Assembly: GCF_030269685.1 (NCBI RefSeq)
Contig: NZ_BSTT01000018.1
Coordinates: forward strand, 1 to 64,000
DNA: 64,000 nucleotides
Reading direction: 5' to 3'
Source of the DNA: Actinomycetospora sp. NBRC 106378
GTDB lineage: Bacteria > Actinomycetota > Actinomycetes > Mycobacteriales > Pseudonocardiaceae
Shown here: one piece after another, positions 1-13,512 of the stretch
Layout of the letters: the number at the start of each line of letters is the position of its first letter
Position numbering within the stretch: the stretch's first letter is position 1
Notes under the pieces: generated by a model
The model's input: only the letters and a program-made list of their open reading frames with translations
The model's database searches: none
Told to the model about the DNA's origin: nothing
Position numbers and translations under genes: made by a program

Positions 1-296
1 GGCCGCCGGTGCCCGGCACAGCTCGCGCTGGCCCATCAGGGGCAGTCACATGGAGAGCCAGAGCACCGACGACCAGGATCCCGACCACCGCAACAGCGGC
101 ACCACCGACCCTGACACTGAGGGTCACGTGGGGCAGGTCCCGGGGCCGCGCGGCCTGCCTGGTGTGCCTCTCGTGCTCGGGCCGGCCCCGCCCCGGAGCA
201 GGTGACGCCGCCCCCGTCGGCGGGAAGCCCACGGGGCGCGCCCGTAGGCTGAGCGCGATCCGACGACATCGCACCGCGCGGGGAGGCCCGAGGTAC
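1..296. other. Left-edge region with no confident gene
   Basis: I find no supported gene before ribF. One + frame runs from the ATG at 50 to a TGA near 200 (about 50 codons, hydrophilic, rich in Asp, Ser and Pro). The antisense frame starting at GTG 127 and running off the left edge reads as a hydrophobic helix followed by a short polar tail. The two frames share codon boundaries, so one may be the mirror of the other, and neither resembles truB, which commonly precedes ribF in actinobacteria. A repeat related to the 57.4-kb tandem repeat lies at 131-165. Confidence 0.3.
131..165. repeat. Single copy of the AGGCAGGTCC...CTGCCTGGTG repeat
   Basis: The core GGCAGGTCC, a GC-rich middle containing GGGGCCGCG, and CTGCCTGGTG match the core of the tandem repeat at 57.4 kb. 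Inverted GGCAGG/CCTGCC ends can form a short hairpin. This shows that the 57-kb repeat has a dispersed relative. Confidence 0.5.
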
Positions 297-1238
297 GTGC
301 AACGCTGGCGCGGCCGTGACGGCGTGCCCCCGGGCTGGGGTCGCTGCGTAGTGACCATCGGCGTGTTCGACGGGGTGCACCGCGGTCACCAACTGCTCAT
401 CGGCCACGCGGTCGAGCGGGCCCGGGAGCTCGGGGGCCTGCCGACCACGCTCATCACCTTCGACCCGCACCCCAGCGAGGTGCTGCGCCCCGGCTCGCAC
501 CCGGCGCAGCTCACGACGCTCGCGCGCCGCGCCGACCTGGTCGCGGGGCTCGGTGTCGACGCGTTCTGGGTGCTGCCGTTCACCACCGACTTCGCGCGGG
601 TCGAGGCCGACGAGTTCGTCCACGAGCTGCTGGTGGACCGGCTGCACGCGTCGGCGGTGGTGGTCGGGAAGAACTTCACCTACGGCTACCGCGCGGCCGG
701 GGACGTCCCGGAGCTGGAGCGGCTCGGCCAGCGGTTCGGGTTCGAGGCGATCGGACTGGACCTGGTCGCCGACGGAGATCGGGGACGGACCGTGACCTAC
801 TCGTCGACCTACATCCGCAGCTGCATCGCCGCGGGCGACGTCGAGGCCGCCGCCGACGCGCTCGGGCGCCCGCACCGCGTCGAGGGCGTCGTGGTCAAGG
901 GCGACCAGCGCGGTCGCGACCTCGGCTACCCCACCGCGAACGTCGCCGCCACGGCCCACGCCGCGATCCCGGCCGACGGCGTCTACGCCGGCTGGTTCAT
1001 CCGCGGTGACGAGAAGCTGCCGACCGCGGTGTCGGTCGGGACCAACCCCACCTTCTCCGGCCAGCACCGGACCGTGGAGGCGTTCGTCCTCGACCACACC
1101 GAGGACTTCTACGGGCAGCGGGTCGGCGTCGAGTTCGTCGCCCGGGTGCGGGGCCAGGAGCGCTTCGACTCGATCGAGGAGCTCATCACGGCCATGGACG
1201 GCGACGTCGCGAACACCCGCAAGCTCCTCGGGATCTAG
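297..1238 (+). CDS. ribF: Bifunctional riboflavin kinase / FAD synthetase
   Basis: RibF phosphorylates riboflavin to FMN and adenylates FMN to FAD in the cytoplasm. With a GTG start at 297 the protein has 313 residues, normal for the family; a longer open frame to position 9 only adds low-complexity sequence. The N-terminal nucleotidyltransferase motif GVFDGVHRGHQ lies at residues 22-32. The C-terminal kinase half, from about residue 185, contains DLGYPTANV. A purine-rich GGGAGG lies about 10 nt upstream of the GTG. The stop codon overlaps the thpR start by one base, so the two genes are probably translated together. Identity is secure; only the start is inferred. Confidence 0.95.
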   Translation: MQRWRGRDGVPPGWGRCVVTIGVFDGVHRGHQLLIGHAVERARELGGLPTTLITFDPHPSEVLRPGSHPAQLTTLARRADLVAGLGVDAFWVLPFTTDFARVEADEFVHELLVDRLHASAVVVGKNFTYGYRAAGDVPELERLGQRFGFEAIGLDLVADGDRGRTVTYSSTYIRSCIAAGDVEAAADALGRPHRVEGVVVKGDQRGRDLGYPTANVAATAHAAIPADGVYAGWFIRGDEKLPTAVSVGTNPTFSGQHRTVEAFVLDHTEDFYGQRVGVEFVARVRGQERFDSIEELITAMDGDVANTRKLLGI

Positions 1239-1762
1239 TGCGTCTGTTCGTCGCGGTGTTCCCGGACGAGGCGGTGAACGTCGCCGTCGACGGGGTGGTC
1301 GCGGGTCTCGACGACGCCTGGCGACCGGTCGCACGCGCGCGCCGACACGTGACCCTGCGGTTCCTCCCCGACGCCGACCCCGACGAGGTCGCGGACGACC
1401 TGCGCCGGGGACTCGACGGCGCGGCCACCACCGACCTGCACTGCGCCGGGGCCGGCGTCTTCGGGACGGCGCTGTGGCTCGGGGTCCGTCCCGACAGGGA
1501 TCCGGAGCAGCACGCCGACAGGGGGTCGACCTGGGCCGACCTGCTCCGGGCCGTCGGCACCGACCCCGCCGAGCACGTCGCCCACCTGACCGTGGCGCGG
1601 GGGAGCGGCCCGGTGCCCGACGCGCTGCATGACCACCACGGTCCGCGATGGCGCCCGGACGCGGTCGCCCTCGTGGCGAGCGGGACGCCGTACCGGGTGC
1701 TCGAACGGTTCCCGCTGGTCGGCGCGACGGGCGCCGACGAGGCTGTCGGAGGTCACCGGTAG
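1238..1762 (+). CDS. thpR: RNA 2',3'-cyclic phosphodiesterase (2H family)
   Basis: This is a member of the 2H phosphoesterase family (LigT/ThpR), which opens 2',3'-cyclic phosphate ends on RNA. The two hallmark H-x-T/S-x motifs are present: HVTL at residues 37-40 and HLTV near residue 115. The 174-residue length is typical. The GTG start shares a base with the ribF stop codon, so it is translationally coupled to ribF. The physiological substrate in bacteria is not settled, so the name describes the family reaction only. Confidence 0.85.
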   Translation: MRLFVAVFPDEAVNVAVDGVVAGLDDAWRPVARARRHVTLRFLPDADPDEVADDLRRGLDGAATTDLHCAGAGVFGTALWLGVRPDRDPEQHADRGSTWADLLRAVGTDPAEHVAHLTVARGSGPVPDALHDHHGPRWRPDAVALVASGTPYRVLERFPLVGATGADEAVGGHR

Positions 1763-1765
1763 ACT
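1760..1765 (+). promoter_or_regulatory. Possible -10 box for rpsO
   Basis: TAGACT, matching the actinobacterial TANNNT -10 consensus, overlaps the thpR stop and would start a transcript with a leader of about 140 nt before rpsO. No convincing -35 is visible. The leader carries a copy of the 14-mer repeat (reverse orientation) at 1837-1850. Confidence 0.3.
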
Positions 1766-1911
1766 CATCCTCGTTCCGGCTGCGGTCCGTGGCGGCCGGG
1801 CACCGAGAGCGCGGGAGAACGCGGCCATCCGCCGCACCCGCCGTCGGGAAGACACACGGTACCGGGCGGAGTCCCGGGTACGACGACGTAGACACGAGGA
1901 GCACCACCGAC

Positions 1912-2181
1912 GTGGCCCTGACCACCGAGCAGAAGAAGTCGATCCTCTCCGAGTACGGCGTGCACACCACCGACACGGGGTCTCCCGAGGCCCAGGTGGC
2001 GCTGCTGACGAAGCGGATCACCCAGCTCACCGAGCACCTGAAGATGCACAAGCACGACCACCACTCCCGCCGCGGCCTGCTGCTGCTGGTGGGCCGTCGC
2101 CGCCGGCTGCTGAAGTACGTGGCCTCGGTGGACATCTCGCGCTACCGGTCGCTCATCGAGCGCCTCGGCCTGCGCCGCTGA
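1912..2181 (+). CDS. rpsO: 30S ribosomal protein S15
   Basis: S15 is a primary binder of the 16S rRNA central domain in the small subunit. The 89-residue product has the exact family length and the conserved [11 protein letters not shown] and [12 protein letters not shown] segments that contact rRNA. The GTG start at 1912 is set by length and by AGGAG 12 nt upstream. As in most bacteria it directly precedes pnp, with a strong hairpin between them. Confidence 0.97.
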   Translation: MALTTEQKKSILSEYGVHTTDTGSPEAQVALLTKRITQLTEHLKMHKHDHHSRRGLLLLVGRRRRLLKYVASVDISRYRSLIERLGLRR

Positions 2182-2187
2182 TCTCCC

Positions 2188-2217
2188 GGGCCGCCCGCGA
2201 CACGTCGCGGGCGGCCC
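2188..2217 (+). terminator. Hairpin between rpsO and pnp
   Basis: This is a perfect 14-bp inverted repeat (GGGCCGCCCGCGAC and its complement) with a 2-nt centre, beginning 6 nt after the rpsO stop and followed by a short T-containing tail without a U-run. It could attenuate transcription or act as an RNase processing site, as known for the rpsO-pnp junction in other bacteria. Confidence 0.75.
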
Positions 2218-2394
2218 GATCTGCATTTCCACACCTGAACACGAGCCCCGCCGCCGTCGCCCCACCCGGGGAGGACCCGGTCCTCGACAGTGGCTCCCGG
2301 AACGAGCGTCCGGGCGCTTCGATCGAAGACCGGTCACGTCACCAGGTGGGAGGCGCGGGACTCGCCTCACCGTTCCCTCTGGAGGAACCCACCC

Positions 2395-4707
2395 ATGGCG
2401 AATTCCGCCACCCCTGCCGTCGTCGACACCGAGACCGGGGTCCACGAGACCACCGCCGTCCTCGACAACGGCACCTACGGCAGCCGCACGATCCGCTTCG
2501 AGTCGGGCCGCCTGGCCCGGCAGGCCGCGGGCGCCGTCGTCGCGTACCTCGACGAGGAGACGATGCTCCTCTCGGCCACCACGGCGTCGAAGCGGCCGAA
2601 GGACAACTTCGACTTCTTCCCGCTGACCGTGGACGTCGAGGAGCGGATGTACGCCGTCGGGCGCATCCCCGGATCGTTCTTCCGTCGCGAGGGCCGCCCG
2701 TCGACCGACGCGATCCTCACCTGCCGTCTGATCGACCGCCCCCTGCGCCCGACGTTCGCCGCGAACCTGCGCAACGAGGTCCAGGTCGTCGTCACGGTCC
2801 AGAGCCTGGACCCGAACGACCCGTACGACGTCCTCGCGATCAACGCCGCGTCGGCCTCCACCCAGATCTCCGGCCTGCCCTTCGAGGGTCCGGTCGGCGC
2901 CACCCGCGTCGCCCTGATCGACGGGCAGTGGGTCGCGTTCCCCACGTGGGAGCAGCTCGAGAACGCCGTGTTCGACATGGTGATCGCGGGCTCGATCACC
3001 TCGGACGGCACCGACGTCGCGATCTCCATGGTCGAGGCCGAGGCCACCGACAAGGCCGTCGCGCTCGTCGCCGGGGGCGCCCAGGCGCCCACCGAGGAGA
3101 TCGTGGCCGCCGGCATGGAGGCCGCGAAGCCGTTCCTGCGCACGCTCTGCGAGGCGCAGCAGAACCTCTACACCTCGCTCGGGACGACGACGAAGGACTA
3201 CCCGACCTTCCCGCCGTACCAGTCCGACGTGCTCGACGCCGTCACCTCCGCCGCCGGCGACGAGCTGGACAAGGCCCTCGCGATCGCGGGCAAGCAGGAG
3301 CGCGACGCCGCCCAGGACGCGGTCAAGGAGCGTCTGGTCACCGAGCTCGCCCCGAAGTTCGAGGGCCGCGAGAAGGAGATCGGCGAGGCGTTCCGGTCGC
3401 TGACGAAGTCGACCGTCCGGAAGAAGATCCTCACCGAGGGCTTCCGCATCGACGGCCGCGGCGTCACCGACATCCGGCCGCTGGCCGCCGAGGTCGAGGT
3501 CATCCCGCGGGCGCACGGCTCGGCACTGTTCGAGCGCGGTGAGACCCAGATCCTGGGCGTCACCACGCTGAACATGCTGCGCATGGAGCAGTCGATCGAC
3601 TCCCTCACGCCGGAGACGACGAAGCGCTACATGCACCACTACAACTTCCCGCCGTTCTCCACCGGCGAGACCGGGCGCGTCGGCTCGCCGAAGCGCCGCG
3701 AGATCGGCCACGGCGCGCTCGCCGAGCGCGCGCTGGTCCCGGTCCTGCCGACCCGCGAGGAGTTCCCCTACGCGATCCGGCAGGTCTCCGAGGCCCTCGG
3801 CTCCAACGGCTCGACGTCGATGGGCTCGGTCTGCGCCTCGACGATGTCGCTGCTCAACGCCGGCGTGCCGCTGAAGGCCCCGGTCGCGGGGATCGCCATG
3901 GGCCTCGTCTCCGGCGAGGTCGACGGCCAGGAGACCTTCGTCGCCCTCACCGACATCCTCGGCGCCGAGGACGCGTTCGGTGACATGGACTTCAAGGTCG
4001 CCGGCACCAAGGACTTCGTGACGGCGCTGCAGCTCGACACGAAGCTCGACGGCATCCCCTCGGAGGTCCTCGCGAAGGCCCTCACCCAGGCCCGCGGCGC
4101 CCGCCTCGCGATCCTCGACGTCATGGCCGAGGCCATCGACACGCCGGACGAGATGAGCGAGTTCGCCCCGCGCATCACCACGGTGAAGGTGCCGGTCGAC
4201 AAGATCGGCGAGGTCATCGGCCCGAAGGGCAAGATGATCAACTCGATCACCGAGGAGACCGGCGCCGACATCTCCATCGAGGACGACGGCACGATCTACG
4301 TCGGCGCGGCCGACGGGCCGAGCGCCCAGGCGGCGGTCGACCGGATCAACGCCATCGCGAACCCGCAGATGCCGAAGATCGGCGAGCGCTACCTCGGCAC
4401 CGTCGTCAAGACGGCCGCCTTCGGCGCGTTCGTCTCGCTGGTGCCGGGCCGCGACGGCCTCGTCCACATCTCGAAGCTGGGTGGCGGCAAGCGGATCGGC
4501 AAGGTCGAGGACGTGGTCAACGTCGGCGACAAGATCCGCGTCGAGATCACCGACATCGACAACCGCGGCAAGATCAGCCTGCTCCCGGTCAAGGAGGAGG
4601 ATGCCGCCGCCGAGTCGAACGGCGCCCCGCAGGGCACCGGCGCCGAGGGCGCCGGCGCGGCCCCGGCCGAGGAGGCCTCCTCCGGCGCGATCGGCGGTCG
4701 CTCCTGA
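2395..4707 (+). CDS. pnp: Polyribonucleotide nucleotidyltransferase (PNPase)
   Basis: PNPase degrades RNA phosphorolytically from the 3' end and, in actinobacteria, can also add 3' tails. The 770-residue protein has two RNase PH domains, a KH domain from about residue 600 with the GPKGK loop, an S1 domain at about 665-735, and an acidic/Ala-rich tail. The ATG at 2395 is preceded by GGAGGA at 2381-2386. A 12-bp palindrome CTTCGATCGAAG lies at 2317-2328 in the leader. It follows rpsO in the conserved order. Confidence 0.97.
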   Translation: MANSATPAVVDTETGVHETTAVLDNGTYGSRTIRFESGRLARQAAGAVVAYLDEETMLLSATTASKRPKDNFDFFPLTVDVEERMYAVGRIPGSFFRREGRPSTDAILTCRLIDRPLRPTFAANLRNEVQVVVTVQSLDPNDPYDVLAINAASASTQISGLPFEGPVGATRVALIDGQWVAFPTWEQLENAVFDMVIAGSITSDGTDVAISMVEAEATDKAVALVAGGAQAPTEEIVAAGMEAAKPFLRTLCEAQQNLYTSLGTTTKDYPTFPPYQSDVLDAVTSAAGDELDKALAIAGKQERDAAQDAVKERLVTELAPKFEGREKEIGEAFRSLTKSTVRKKILTEGFRIDGRGVTDIRPLAAEVEVIPRAHGSALFERGETQILGVTTLNMLRMEQSIDSLTPETTKRYMHHYNFPPFSTGETGRVGSPKRREIGHGALAERALVPVLPTREEFPYAIRQVSEALGSNGSTSMGSVCASTMSLLNAGVPLKAPVAGIAMGLVSGEVDGQETFVALTDILGAEDAFGDMDFKVAGTKDFVTALQLDTKLDGIPSEVLAKALTQARGARLAILDVMAEAIDTPDEMSEFAPRITTVKVPVDKIGEVIGPKGKMINSITEETGADISIEDDGTIYVGAADGPSAQAAVDRINAIANPQMPKIGERYLGTVVKTAAFGAFVSLVPGRDGLVHISKLGGGKRIGKVEDVVNVGDKIRVEITDIDNRGKISLLPVKEEDAAAESNGAPQGTGAEGAGAAPAEEASSGAIGGRS

Positions 4708-4802
4708 CCGGCGGGAGACGGAGCCGAGCGGAGCTCGACCACTCGTCGGGTCTGCTCGGTCCCGACGGCGGGCTCGCGACCACCGAGCACCCGGGTCCCG
4801 GC

Positions 4803-6841
<2,039 letters not shown>

Positions 6842-6852
6842 TCCCCACTGAA

Positions 6853-6897
6853 CGAACGGCACTCTCGCGCACGTAGACACTGCGAGAGTGCCGTTCG
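6853..6897. repeat. 16-bp-stem hairpin repeat, copy 1 (bidirectional terminator)
   Basis: A perfect 16-bp inverted repeat (CGAACGGCACTCTCGC) has a 13-nt loop. It lies between the convergent dapB and GNAT genes, 11 and 21 nt from their stops. The same stem, and the first loop bases GCAC, recur at 14281-14325. It probably terminates both transcripts and is a dispersed repeat. Confidence 0.85.
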
Positions 6898-6918
6898 TGC
6901 AGAAGGGGGTGCCGCCGT

Positions 6919-7503
6919 TCAGAGCAGCGGCAGGCCCAGGTCCTCGGCGGTCGGGCGGACGGCGAACTCCAGGTCCAGCGGGCCGCCGATCCGCACCTCG
7001 CGCAACGGGCGACCGCCGGCGTCGAGGGTGCGCACCGTGCCGTCGGGCTCCCACCCGGCCCGCGCGTAGAACGCCCGCGACGCCGCGTCCCGCTCGGGCA
7101 CCCAGGTGACGCCCCGGGTCGCGCCCGCGGCGCGCAGGGCGTCGGCCGCGGTGACCAGCAGGCGCCCCCCGTGGCCGCGGCGGCCCCACCGCGGCGAGAC
7201 GAGCAGCGTCGCGACCAGGCCGACCGACCCGGCGTCGTCGGGAACCGTGCCGACGGCGTCGGCGAGGTCGTCGGGCGACGCCGGCCCGGCCAGGGCGAAC
7301 CCGGCGACCGCGTCCCCCTCGGTGGCCACGAGCAGGCCGTCGACGGCGCGCTCCCACGCGGCGGTGACGGCCTCGTCGTCGAACCCCTCGGTGAGCCCGG
7401 TCGGCAGGAAGCCGGCCCAGGCGGTCGTCCAGACCTCCCGCTGCACCGCGGTGACGGCGGCGGCGTCGTCGGGGGTGGCCGGGCGGACGTGCGCGATCGC
7501 CAT
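6919..7503 (-). CDS. GNAT family N-acetyltransferase
   Basis: This is a predicted acetyl-CoA-dependent acetyltransferase of 194 residues; the substrate cannot be told. The fold signature is the pyrophosphate loop SPRWGRRGHGGRLL (family pattern Q/R-x-x-G-x-G/A), followed by the usual helix and an AFYARAGW segment near the C-terminus. The ATG at 7503 lies 6 nt after a TAGTGT -10 box, suggesting a leaderless transcript. It converges on dapB. Confidence 0.8.
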   Translation of the reverse strand: MAIAHVRPATPDDAAAVTAVQREVWTTAWAGFLPTGLTEGFDDEAVTAAWERAVDGLLVATEGDAVAGFALAGPASPDDLADAVGTVPDDAGSVGLVATLLVSPRWGRRGHGGRLLVTAADALRAAGATRGVTWVPERDAASRAFYARAGWEPDGTVRTLDAGGRPLREVRIGGPLDLEFAVRPTAEDLGLPLL

Positions 7504-7509
7504 GACACG

Positions 7510-7515
7510 ACACTA
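7510..7515 (-). promoter_or_regulatory. -10 box for leaderless GNAT gene
   Basis: TAGTGT on the minus strand ends 6 nt before the ATG, the distance at which transcription should start at or next to the first codon. No Shine-Dalgarno-like sequence is present. Confidence 0.5.
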
Positions 7516-7602
7516 GGACGCGCATCACGCCCCGACGGCGACCCCACCCGCCGTCCGGAATGATCACGAATGACGCATACCGCCGAGAGACAGGGAGACA
7601 CC

Positions 7603-8094
7603 GTGTCCGTCACCGACGAGATGCTGGCCGCCAACGAGTCGTTCGCTGCGGGTTTCAGCGACGGCGGGCAGCCCGGGCCGCCGTCGCGCCACGTCGCCGT
7701 GGTCGCCTGCATGGACGCCCGCCTCGACGTCTACCGCACCCTCGGACTCGGTCCGGGCGAGGCGCACGTCATCCGCAACGCGGGCGGGGTCGTCACCGAC
7801 GACGTCCTGCGCTCGCTGACGATCAGCCAGCGCAAGCTGAAGACCACCGAGGTCGTCCTGGTCCACCACACGAAGTGCGGCATGGCGACCTTCGACGACG
7901 ACGAGTTCGTCGGCGAGCTCGAGAACGAGTGCGGGCAGAAGCCGTCCTGGGCGCCGGGCGCCTTCGCCGACACCGAGCAGGACCTGCGCGACTCTATGGC
8001 CGCGGTCCGCTCCTGTCCCTTCCTCCTGCACACCGACGCGGTGCGCGGCTTCGTCTACGACGTCGACGCCGGGACGCTCACCGAGGTCTCGTAG
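7603..8094 (+). CDS. Beta-class carbonic anhydrase
   Basis: It interconverts CO2 and bicarbonate. Beta-class zinc ligands are visible as CMDARLD (Cys36, catalytic-dyad Asp38 and Arg40) and HHTKCGM (His and Cys near residues 87-91). With GTG 7603 as start the protein has 163 residues and begins as mycobacterial CanA-type enzymes do. The in-frame ATG at 7570 would add 11 residues, but AGGGAGA just upstream of 7603 favours the shorter form. Confidence 0.9.
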   Translation: MSVTDEMLAANESFAAGFSDGGQPGPPSRHVAVVACMDARLDVYRTLGLGPGEAHVIRNAGGVVTDDVLRSLTISQRKLKTTEVVLVHHTKCGMATFDDDEFVGELENECGQKPSWAPGAFADTEQDLRDSMAAVRSCPFLLHTDAVRGFVYDVDAGTLTEVS

Positions 8095-8098
8095 GGCG

Positions 8099-8365
8099 TC
8101 ACGCCGGGCGCGGCAGCGGCAGGGCGGGCGGCTCGTCGTCGGCGAGCCGCACCGCCGCGGCGGGGTGCTCGACGAGGGCGAGCACGCGCGAGGACATGAA
8201 CCGGGCGGTGCGCACCGGCGTGCCGCCGCGGGTCACCTCGCTGACCTCGACGACGCCGCGCCCGTGCGCGACCTCCACCCGACGGCCGGCGCGGGTGGCC
8301 TGCACGTCCCAGCTGCGGGTCGTGCCGCCGGCGTCCACGACGATCTCGACGCGATCTCCGATCAT
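8099..8365 (-). CDS. Small conserved-looking hypothetical protein
   Basis: The gene encodes 88 residues starting at an ATG preceded by a strong AAGGAGG, so expression is likely. The product alternates short beta-type stretches (VEIVVDAGG, RRVEVAHGRGVVEVSEV) and has a GTPVRTARFMSSRVLALVEHP segment, with no membrane helix or signal. I do not recognise the family. It converges on the carbonic anhydrase gene with a 4-bp gap and is divergent from the YcaQ-like gene. Confidence 0.7.
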   Translation of the reverse strand: MIGDRVEIVVDAGGTTRSWDVQATRAGRRVEVAHGRGVVEVSEVTRGGTPVRTARFMSSRVLALVEHPAAAVRLADDEPPALPLPRPA

Positions 8366-8454
8366 GGGTCCTCCTTCAGCGTTCTCCCTGGTCAACGCCG
8401 GTGCGGGCAGCTCCATTCCGGTGGTTGTCGGGGGTGGCTGGCAGGATCGCGGGC

Positions 8455-9792
8455 GTGCGATCACCGGAGCGGATGGGGGCGGCTGCGGCGCGACGGGCGG
8501 TGCTGGGGGCACAGGGGCTCGACGCCCCGCCGCGCCCCGGCCCCCCGAACCGCGGGGCGCTGACGCGCCTCGTCCGCCACCTCGGGCTGCTCCAGCTCGA
8601 CTCGGTGAATGTCGCCGTGCGGGCGCACTACGCGCCGGTGTTCGCACGCCTGGGGAGCTACGACCGGGACACCCTCGACGCGCTCGCCTGGCCGCAGACG
8701 GCGGCCGACCGGCGGCGCCGGGCGCTCGTCGAGTTCTGGGCCCACGAGGCGAGCCTCGTCCCGGTGGAGGACTGGCCGCTGCTTCGCTGGCGGATGCGGG
8801 ACAACACCGCGCGCACCAGCCGCTGGCTCGGCAACGCGATGGACCACCGGCCGGACATCCTCGACGCCGTGCACGACGTGGTCGCCGCGCACGGCCCGCT
8901 CGAGGCCCGGGAGGTCGAGGCCGTGCTCGGCGACGGCGGGGAACGCCGCGCCCGCGCGCACGGCGGCTGGTGGCACCGCTCGGACGTCAAGGTCGCCTGC
9001 GAGCACCTCTTCGCGACGGGGGTCCTGACGACGGGGACGCGGCGCGGCTTCCGCCGGGCCTACGCGGTCAGCGAGGACGTCATCCCGCCCGAGGTGCTCG
9101 CGGAGCATCCCGACCGTGCGGAGTCGATGCGGCAGCTCACCCTCCGGGCCGCCGCGGCGCACGGCGTGGCCACGGAGCCCGACCTGCGCGACCACTACCG
9201 GCTGCCGCCCGCGGAGAGCCGGGTGGCGGTCACCGAGCTGGTCGACGCCGGGGAGCTCGAGGAGGTCGAGGTCGCCGGGTGGGGCGCTCCTGCCTACCGG
9301 CTGCCCGGGACGCGGGTGCCGCGGAGGGTCACCGGGCGGGCGCTGCTCGCGCCGTTCGACCCGCTGATCTGGTTCCGGCCCCGCACCGAACGCATCTTCG
9401 GGTTCACCTACCGGATCGGCATCTACACCCCGGCCGAGCAGCGCACGCACGGCTACTACGTCTTCCCGTTCCTGCTCGACGGGCAGCTGGTCGGGCGCGT
9501 CGACCTCAAGACCGACCGGGCGGCGGGCGTCCTGCGGGTGCCGGCCGCGTTCGCCGAGCCGGAGTGCGCCGAGCGCGGGGCCGACGAGGACCGGGTGGCG
9601 GCGGAACTGGCCGGGGCGCTGCGCGACATGGCGGGTTGGCTCGGGGTGGACGACGTCGTGGTCGAGGGTGGTCCGCTCGCGCCCGCGCTGAGCCGGGCCC
9701 TGCTGCGCGACGACGCCGTCGGGGGTGCTCCTCCCGTGTCGCGCCGCGGCGGGGTGCTCGCGGCGCTGCCGGCCGAGCCCGGTGAGCCCTAG
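8455..9792 (+). CDS. YcaQ/AlkX-type winged-helix DNA glycosylase
   Basis: The protein belongs to the HTH_42/DUF1006 family, whose E. coli member YcaQ unhooks DNA interstrand crosslinks and alkylated bases. The family catalytic Q-x-D motif reads QLD at residues 47-49 (LLQLDSVNV). Further support comes from the C-terminal FDPLIWFRPR and YRIGIYTP segments typical of these winged-helix proteins. With GTG 8455 it has 445 residues; ATG 8473 is an alternative, and the family is usually about 400-420. Its TAG stop overlaps the LysR stop in a shared CTAG. Confidence 0.8.
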   Translation: MRSPERMGAAAARRAVLGAQGLDAPPRPGPPNRGALTRLVRHLGLLQLDSVNVAVRAHYAPVFARLGSYDRDTLDALAWPQTAADRRRRALVEFWAHEASLVPVEDWPLLRWRMRDNTARTSRWLGNAMDHRPDILDAVHDVVAAHGPLEAREVEAVLGDGGERRARAHGGWWHRSDVKVACEHLFATGVLTTGTRRGFRRAYAVSEDVIPPEVLAEHPDRAESMRQLTLRAAAAHGVATEPDLRDHYRLPPAESRVAVTELVDAGELEEVEVAGWGAPAYRLPGTRVPRRVTGRALLAPFDPLIWFRPRTERIFGFTYRIGIYTPAEQRTHGYYVFPFLLDGQLVGRVDLKTDRAAGVLRVPAAFAEPECAERGADEDRVAAELAGALRDMAGWLGVDDVVVEGGPLAPALSRALLRDDAVGGAPPVSRRGGVLAALPAEPGEP

Positions 9793-10760
9793 GAGGTCGG
9801 GTGGATGAAGCGGACGCCGGTGGGCAGGCCACCGGTCCGCGAGGTGCGGGCGAGCACGGCGAGGAGGGTCTCGCGGAACGCCTCGGCCGCGCGTGTGGGG
9901 GCGACGTCGGTGCGGTGGGCCAGCACGATCGTGCGGTGGGTCCAGCCGCTGCCGTCGAGCCGGGTGGTGTGCAGCCCCGTGCGGCCGGTGAGCACGAGGC
10001 TGGGCACGATCGCCACGCCGAGGCCGCGCTCGACCATGCGCAGCACGGCGTCCATCTCCCCGCCCTCCACGGCGACCCGTGGCGTCACCCCGGCCGCGGC
10101 GCACGCGGAGAGCACCGCCTCCCGCAGCTCGTAGCCCGGCCGGTTGAGCACCAGCGGGTGCCGGGCGATCTCGGCGATCCCGGCGTGGTCGCCGAGCACC
10201 TCGTCGAGGGGGGCCCGCCCCGCGGTGGCGGAGACCGCCACCAGCTCCTCGCGCAGCACCGGGGTGAGCGCGAGCGGGACCCCGGCAGGACCGGTCGTCG
10301 GGAACCCGTCGGCCTGGTGGATGACCAGCGCGAGATCCAGCTGCCCGTCCTCCAGGTCGCCGACGAGGTCCCGCGAGCCGCCCTCGGAGATCTGCAGCGA
10401 GATGCCCGGGTAGGAGTCGTGGAAGACCGCGAGGACGTCGGCGACGACGCTCACGCAGAGGGACGGCGTGGCCCCCAGCCGCAGGCGTCCACGGCGGAGA
10501 TCGGCGAGTTCGGCGATCTCCAACCGGGCGGTCTCGACGTCGGCCACGATGCGCCGCGCGAGCGGCAGGAGGGTCTCGCCCGCCGATGTGAGTGTGACGT
10601 GGTCCCTACCCCGCGTGAACAAGGTCTCACCGAGATCATCTTCCAGGGCCTGGACCTGTCGGCTCAGCGTGGGCTGCGCGACCCGCGTCTCCGCCGCTGC
10701 CTGCACGAACCGTCCCGTGTCCGCCACAGCGAGGAAGTAGATGAGCTGTTTGAGGGTCAC
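9789..10760 (-). CDS. LysR-family transcriptional regulator next to sdh
   Basis: This is a 323-residue LTTR with an N-terminal winged helix (TLKQLIYFLAVADTGRF, then AQPTLSRQVQALEDDLG as recognition region) and a two-lobed periplasmic-binding-type effector domain. It is transcribed divergently from sdhC with only 77 bp between starts, so it plausibly controls the succinate dehydrogenase operon and itself. TAAGCT ends 6 nt before its GTG start, suggesting leaderless mRNA. The effector is unknown. Confidence 0.85.
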   Translation of the reverse strand: MTLKQLIYFLAVADTGRFVQAAAETRVAQPTLSRQVQALEDDLGETLFTRGRDHVTLTSAGETLLPLARRIVADVETARLEIAELADLRRGRLRLGATPSLCVSVVADVLAVFHDSYPGISLQISEGGSRDLVGDLEDGQLDLALVIHQADGFPTTGPAGVPLALTPVLREELVAVSATAGRAPLDEVLGDHAGIAEIARHPLVLNRPGYELREAVLSACAAAGVTPRVAVEGGEMDAVLRMVERGLGVAIVPSLVLTGRTGLHTTRLDGSGWTHRTIVLAHRTDVAPTRAAEAFRETLLAVLARTSRTGGLPTGVRFIHPTS

Positions 10761-10837
10761 CTCAATAGCTTAGGTGCATCGCTGAACCGACTTGCATGCA
10801 TTGGCAGTCGGCGTGTTCGGGGGCTTAGCGTGTCGCC
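10761..10837. promoter_or_regulatory. Divergent lysR / sdhC promoter region
   Basis: Two -10 boxes face outward. TAAGCT (minus strand, 10767-10772) lies 6 nt from the lysR GTG, and TAGCGT (plus strand, 10826-10831) lies 6 nt from the sdhC GTG. The palindrome TGCATGCA between them is a candidate operator half, but no clear T-N11-A box can be assigned. Confidence 0.5.
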
Positions 10838-11527
10838 GTGGTCCTGACCCAGCAGCGCAACATCGTGACGAGGACGTGGGGTTCCTCCGTCGGCAAGAAG
10901 TTCGTCATGGCCGTGACGGGCGTCATCTTCTTGCTGTTCGTGATCGCCCACATGATCGGCAACCTGAAGATCTTCTTCGGGCAGGAGACGTTCGACGCGT
11001 ACTCCGAACACCTCCGGACGCTCGGCGCCGAGATCTTCGGCTACTCCGGCGTCCTGTGGATCATCCGCGTCGTCCTGCTCGCGTCCGTCGCGCTGCACAT
11101 GGTTGCGGCCTTCAGCCTCTGGTACAAGGCGAAGCGCGCGCGGCCGGTCGGGTACCAGCACAAGGGGCACCAGGGCAGCTACGCGGCCCGCACCATGCGC
11201 TGGGGCGGCGTGATCATCGCGCTGTTCGTGATCTGGCACATCCTCGACCTGACGACGGGGACGGTGAACCCGGACCCGGCGGGCGGCGCCTACGGCCGCC
11301 TGGTGGCGAGCTTCGACCGGCCGATCGTCGCGATCTTCTACATCCTCGCGATGGTCGCCCTGAGCTTCCACATTTCCCATGGTTTGTGGTCGGGCATCCA
11401 GACGTTGGGCGGCAACAGCGCCGTCAAGCAGCACGCATTGAAGACGTTCTCGATCGTCGTCGGCGTCGTGATCGCCGTCGGGTTCGCGATCATCCCGGTG
11501 TCCGTCATGTTCGGTCTGGTGAGGTGA
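10838..11527 (+). CDS. sdhC: Succinate dehydrogenase cytochrome b subunit (type B)
   Basis: This is the membrane anchor of complex II. The 229 residues form about five hydrophobic helices: [68 protein letters not shown] and a final [13 protein letters not shown]. Several helix-borne His residues are candidate haem ligands. A single large cytochrome b with no separate sdhD matches the SdhCAB type-B/fumarate-reductase-like architecture. The start is GTG 10838, apparently leaderless. sdhA begins 2 nt after the stop. Confidence 0.92.
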   Translation: MVLTQQRNIVTRTWGSSVGKKFVMAVTGVIFLLFVIAHMIGNLKIFFGQETFDAYSEHLRTLGAEIFGYSGVLWIIRVVLLASVALHMVAAFSLWYKAKRARPVGYQHKGHQGSYAARTMRWGGVIIALFVIWHILDLTTGTVNPDPAGGAYGRLVASFDRPIVAIFYILAMVALSFHISHGLWSGIQTLGGNSAVKQHALKTFSIVVGVVIAVGFAIIPVSVMFGLVR

Positions 11528-11529
11528 CC

Positions 11530-13508
<1,979 letters not shown>

Positions 13509-13512
<4 letters not shown>

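Noticed and set aside
1-127. Minus-strand membrane protein starting at GTG 127
   Set aside because: Third codon positions are unusually AT-rich for this genome and the frame mirrors a hydrophilic plus-strand frame; too short to decide.
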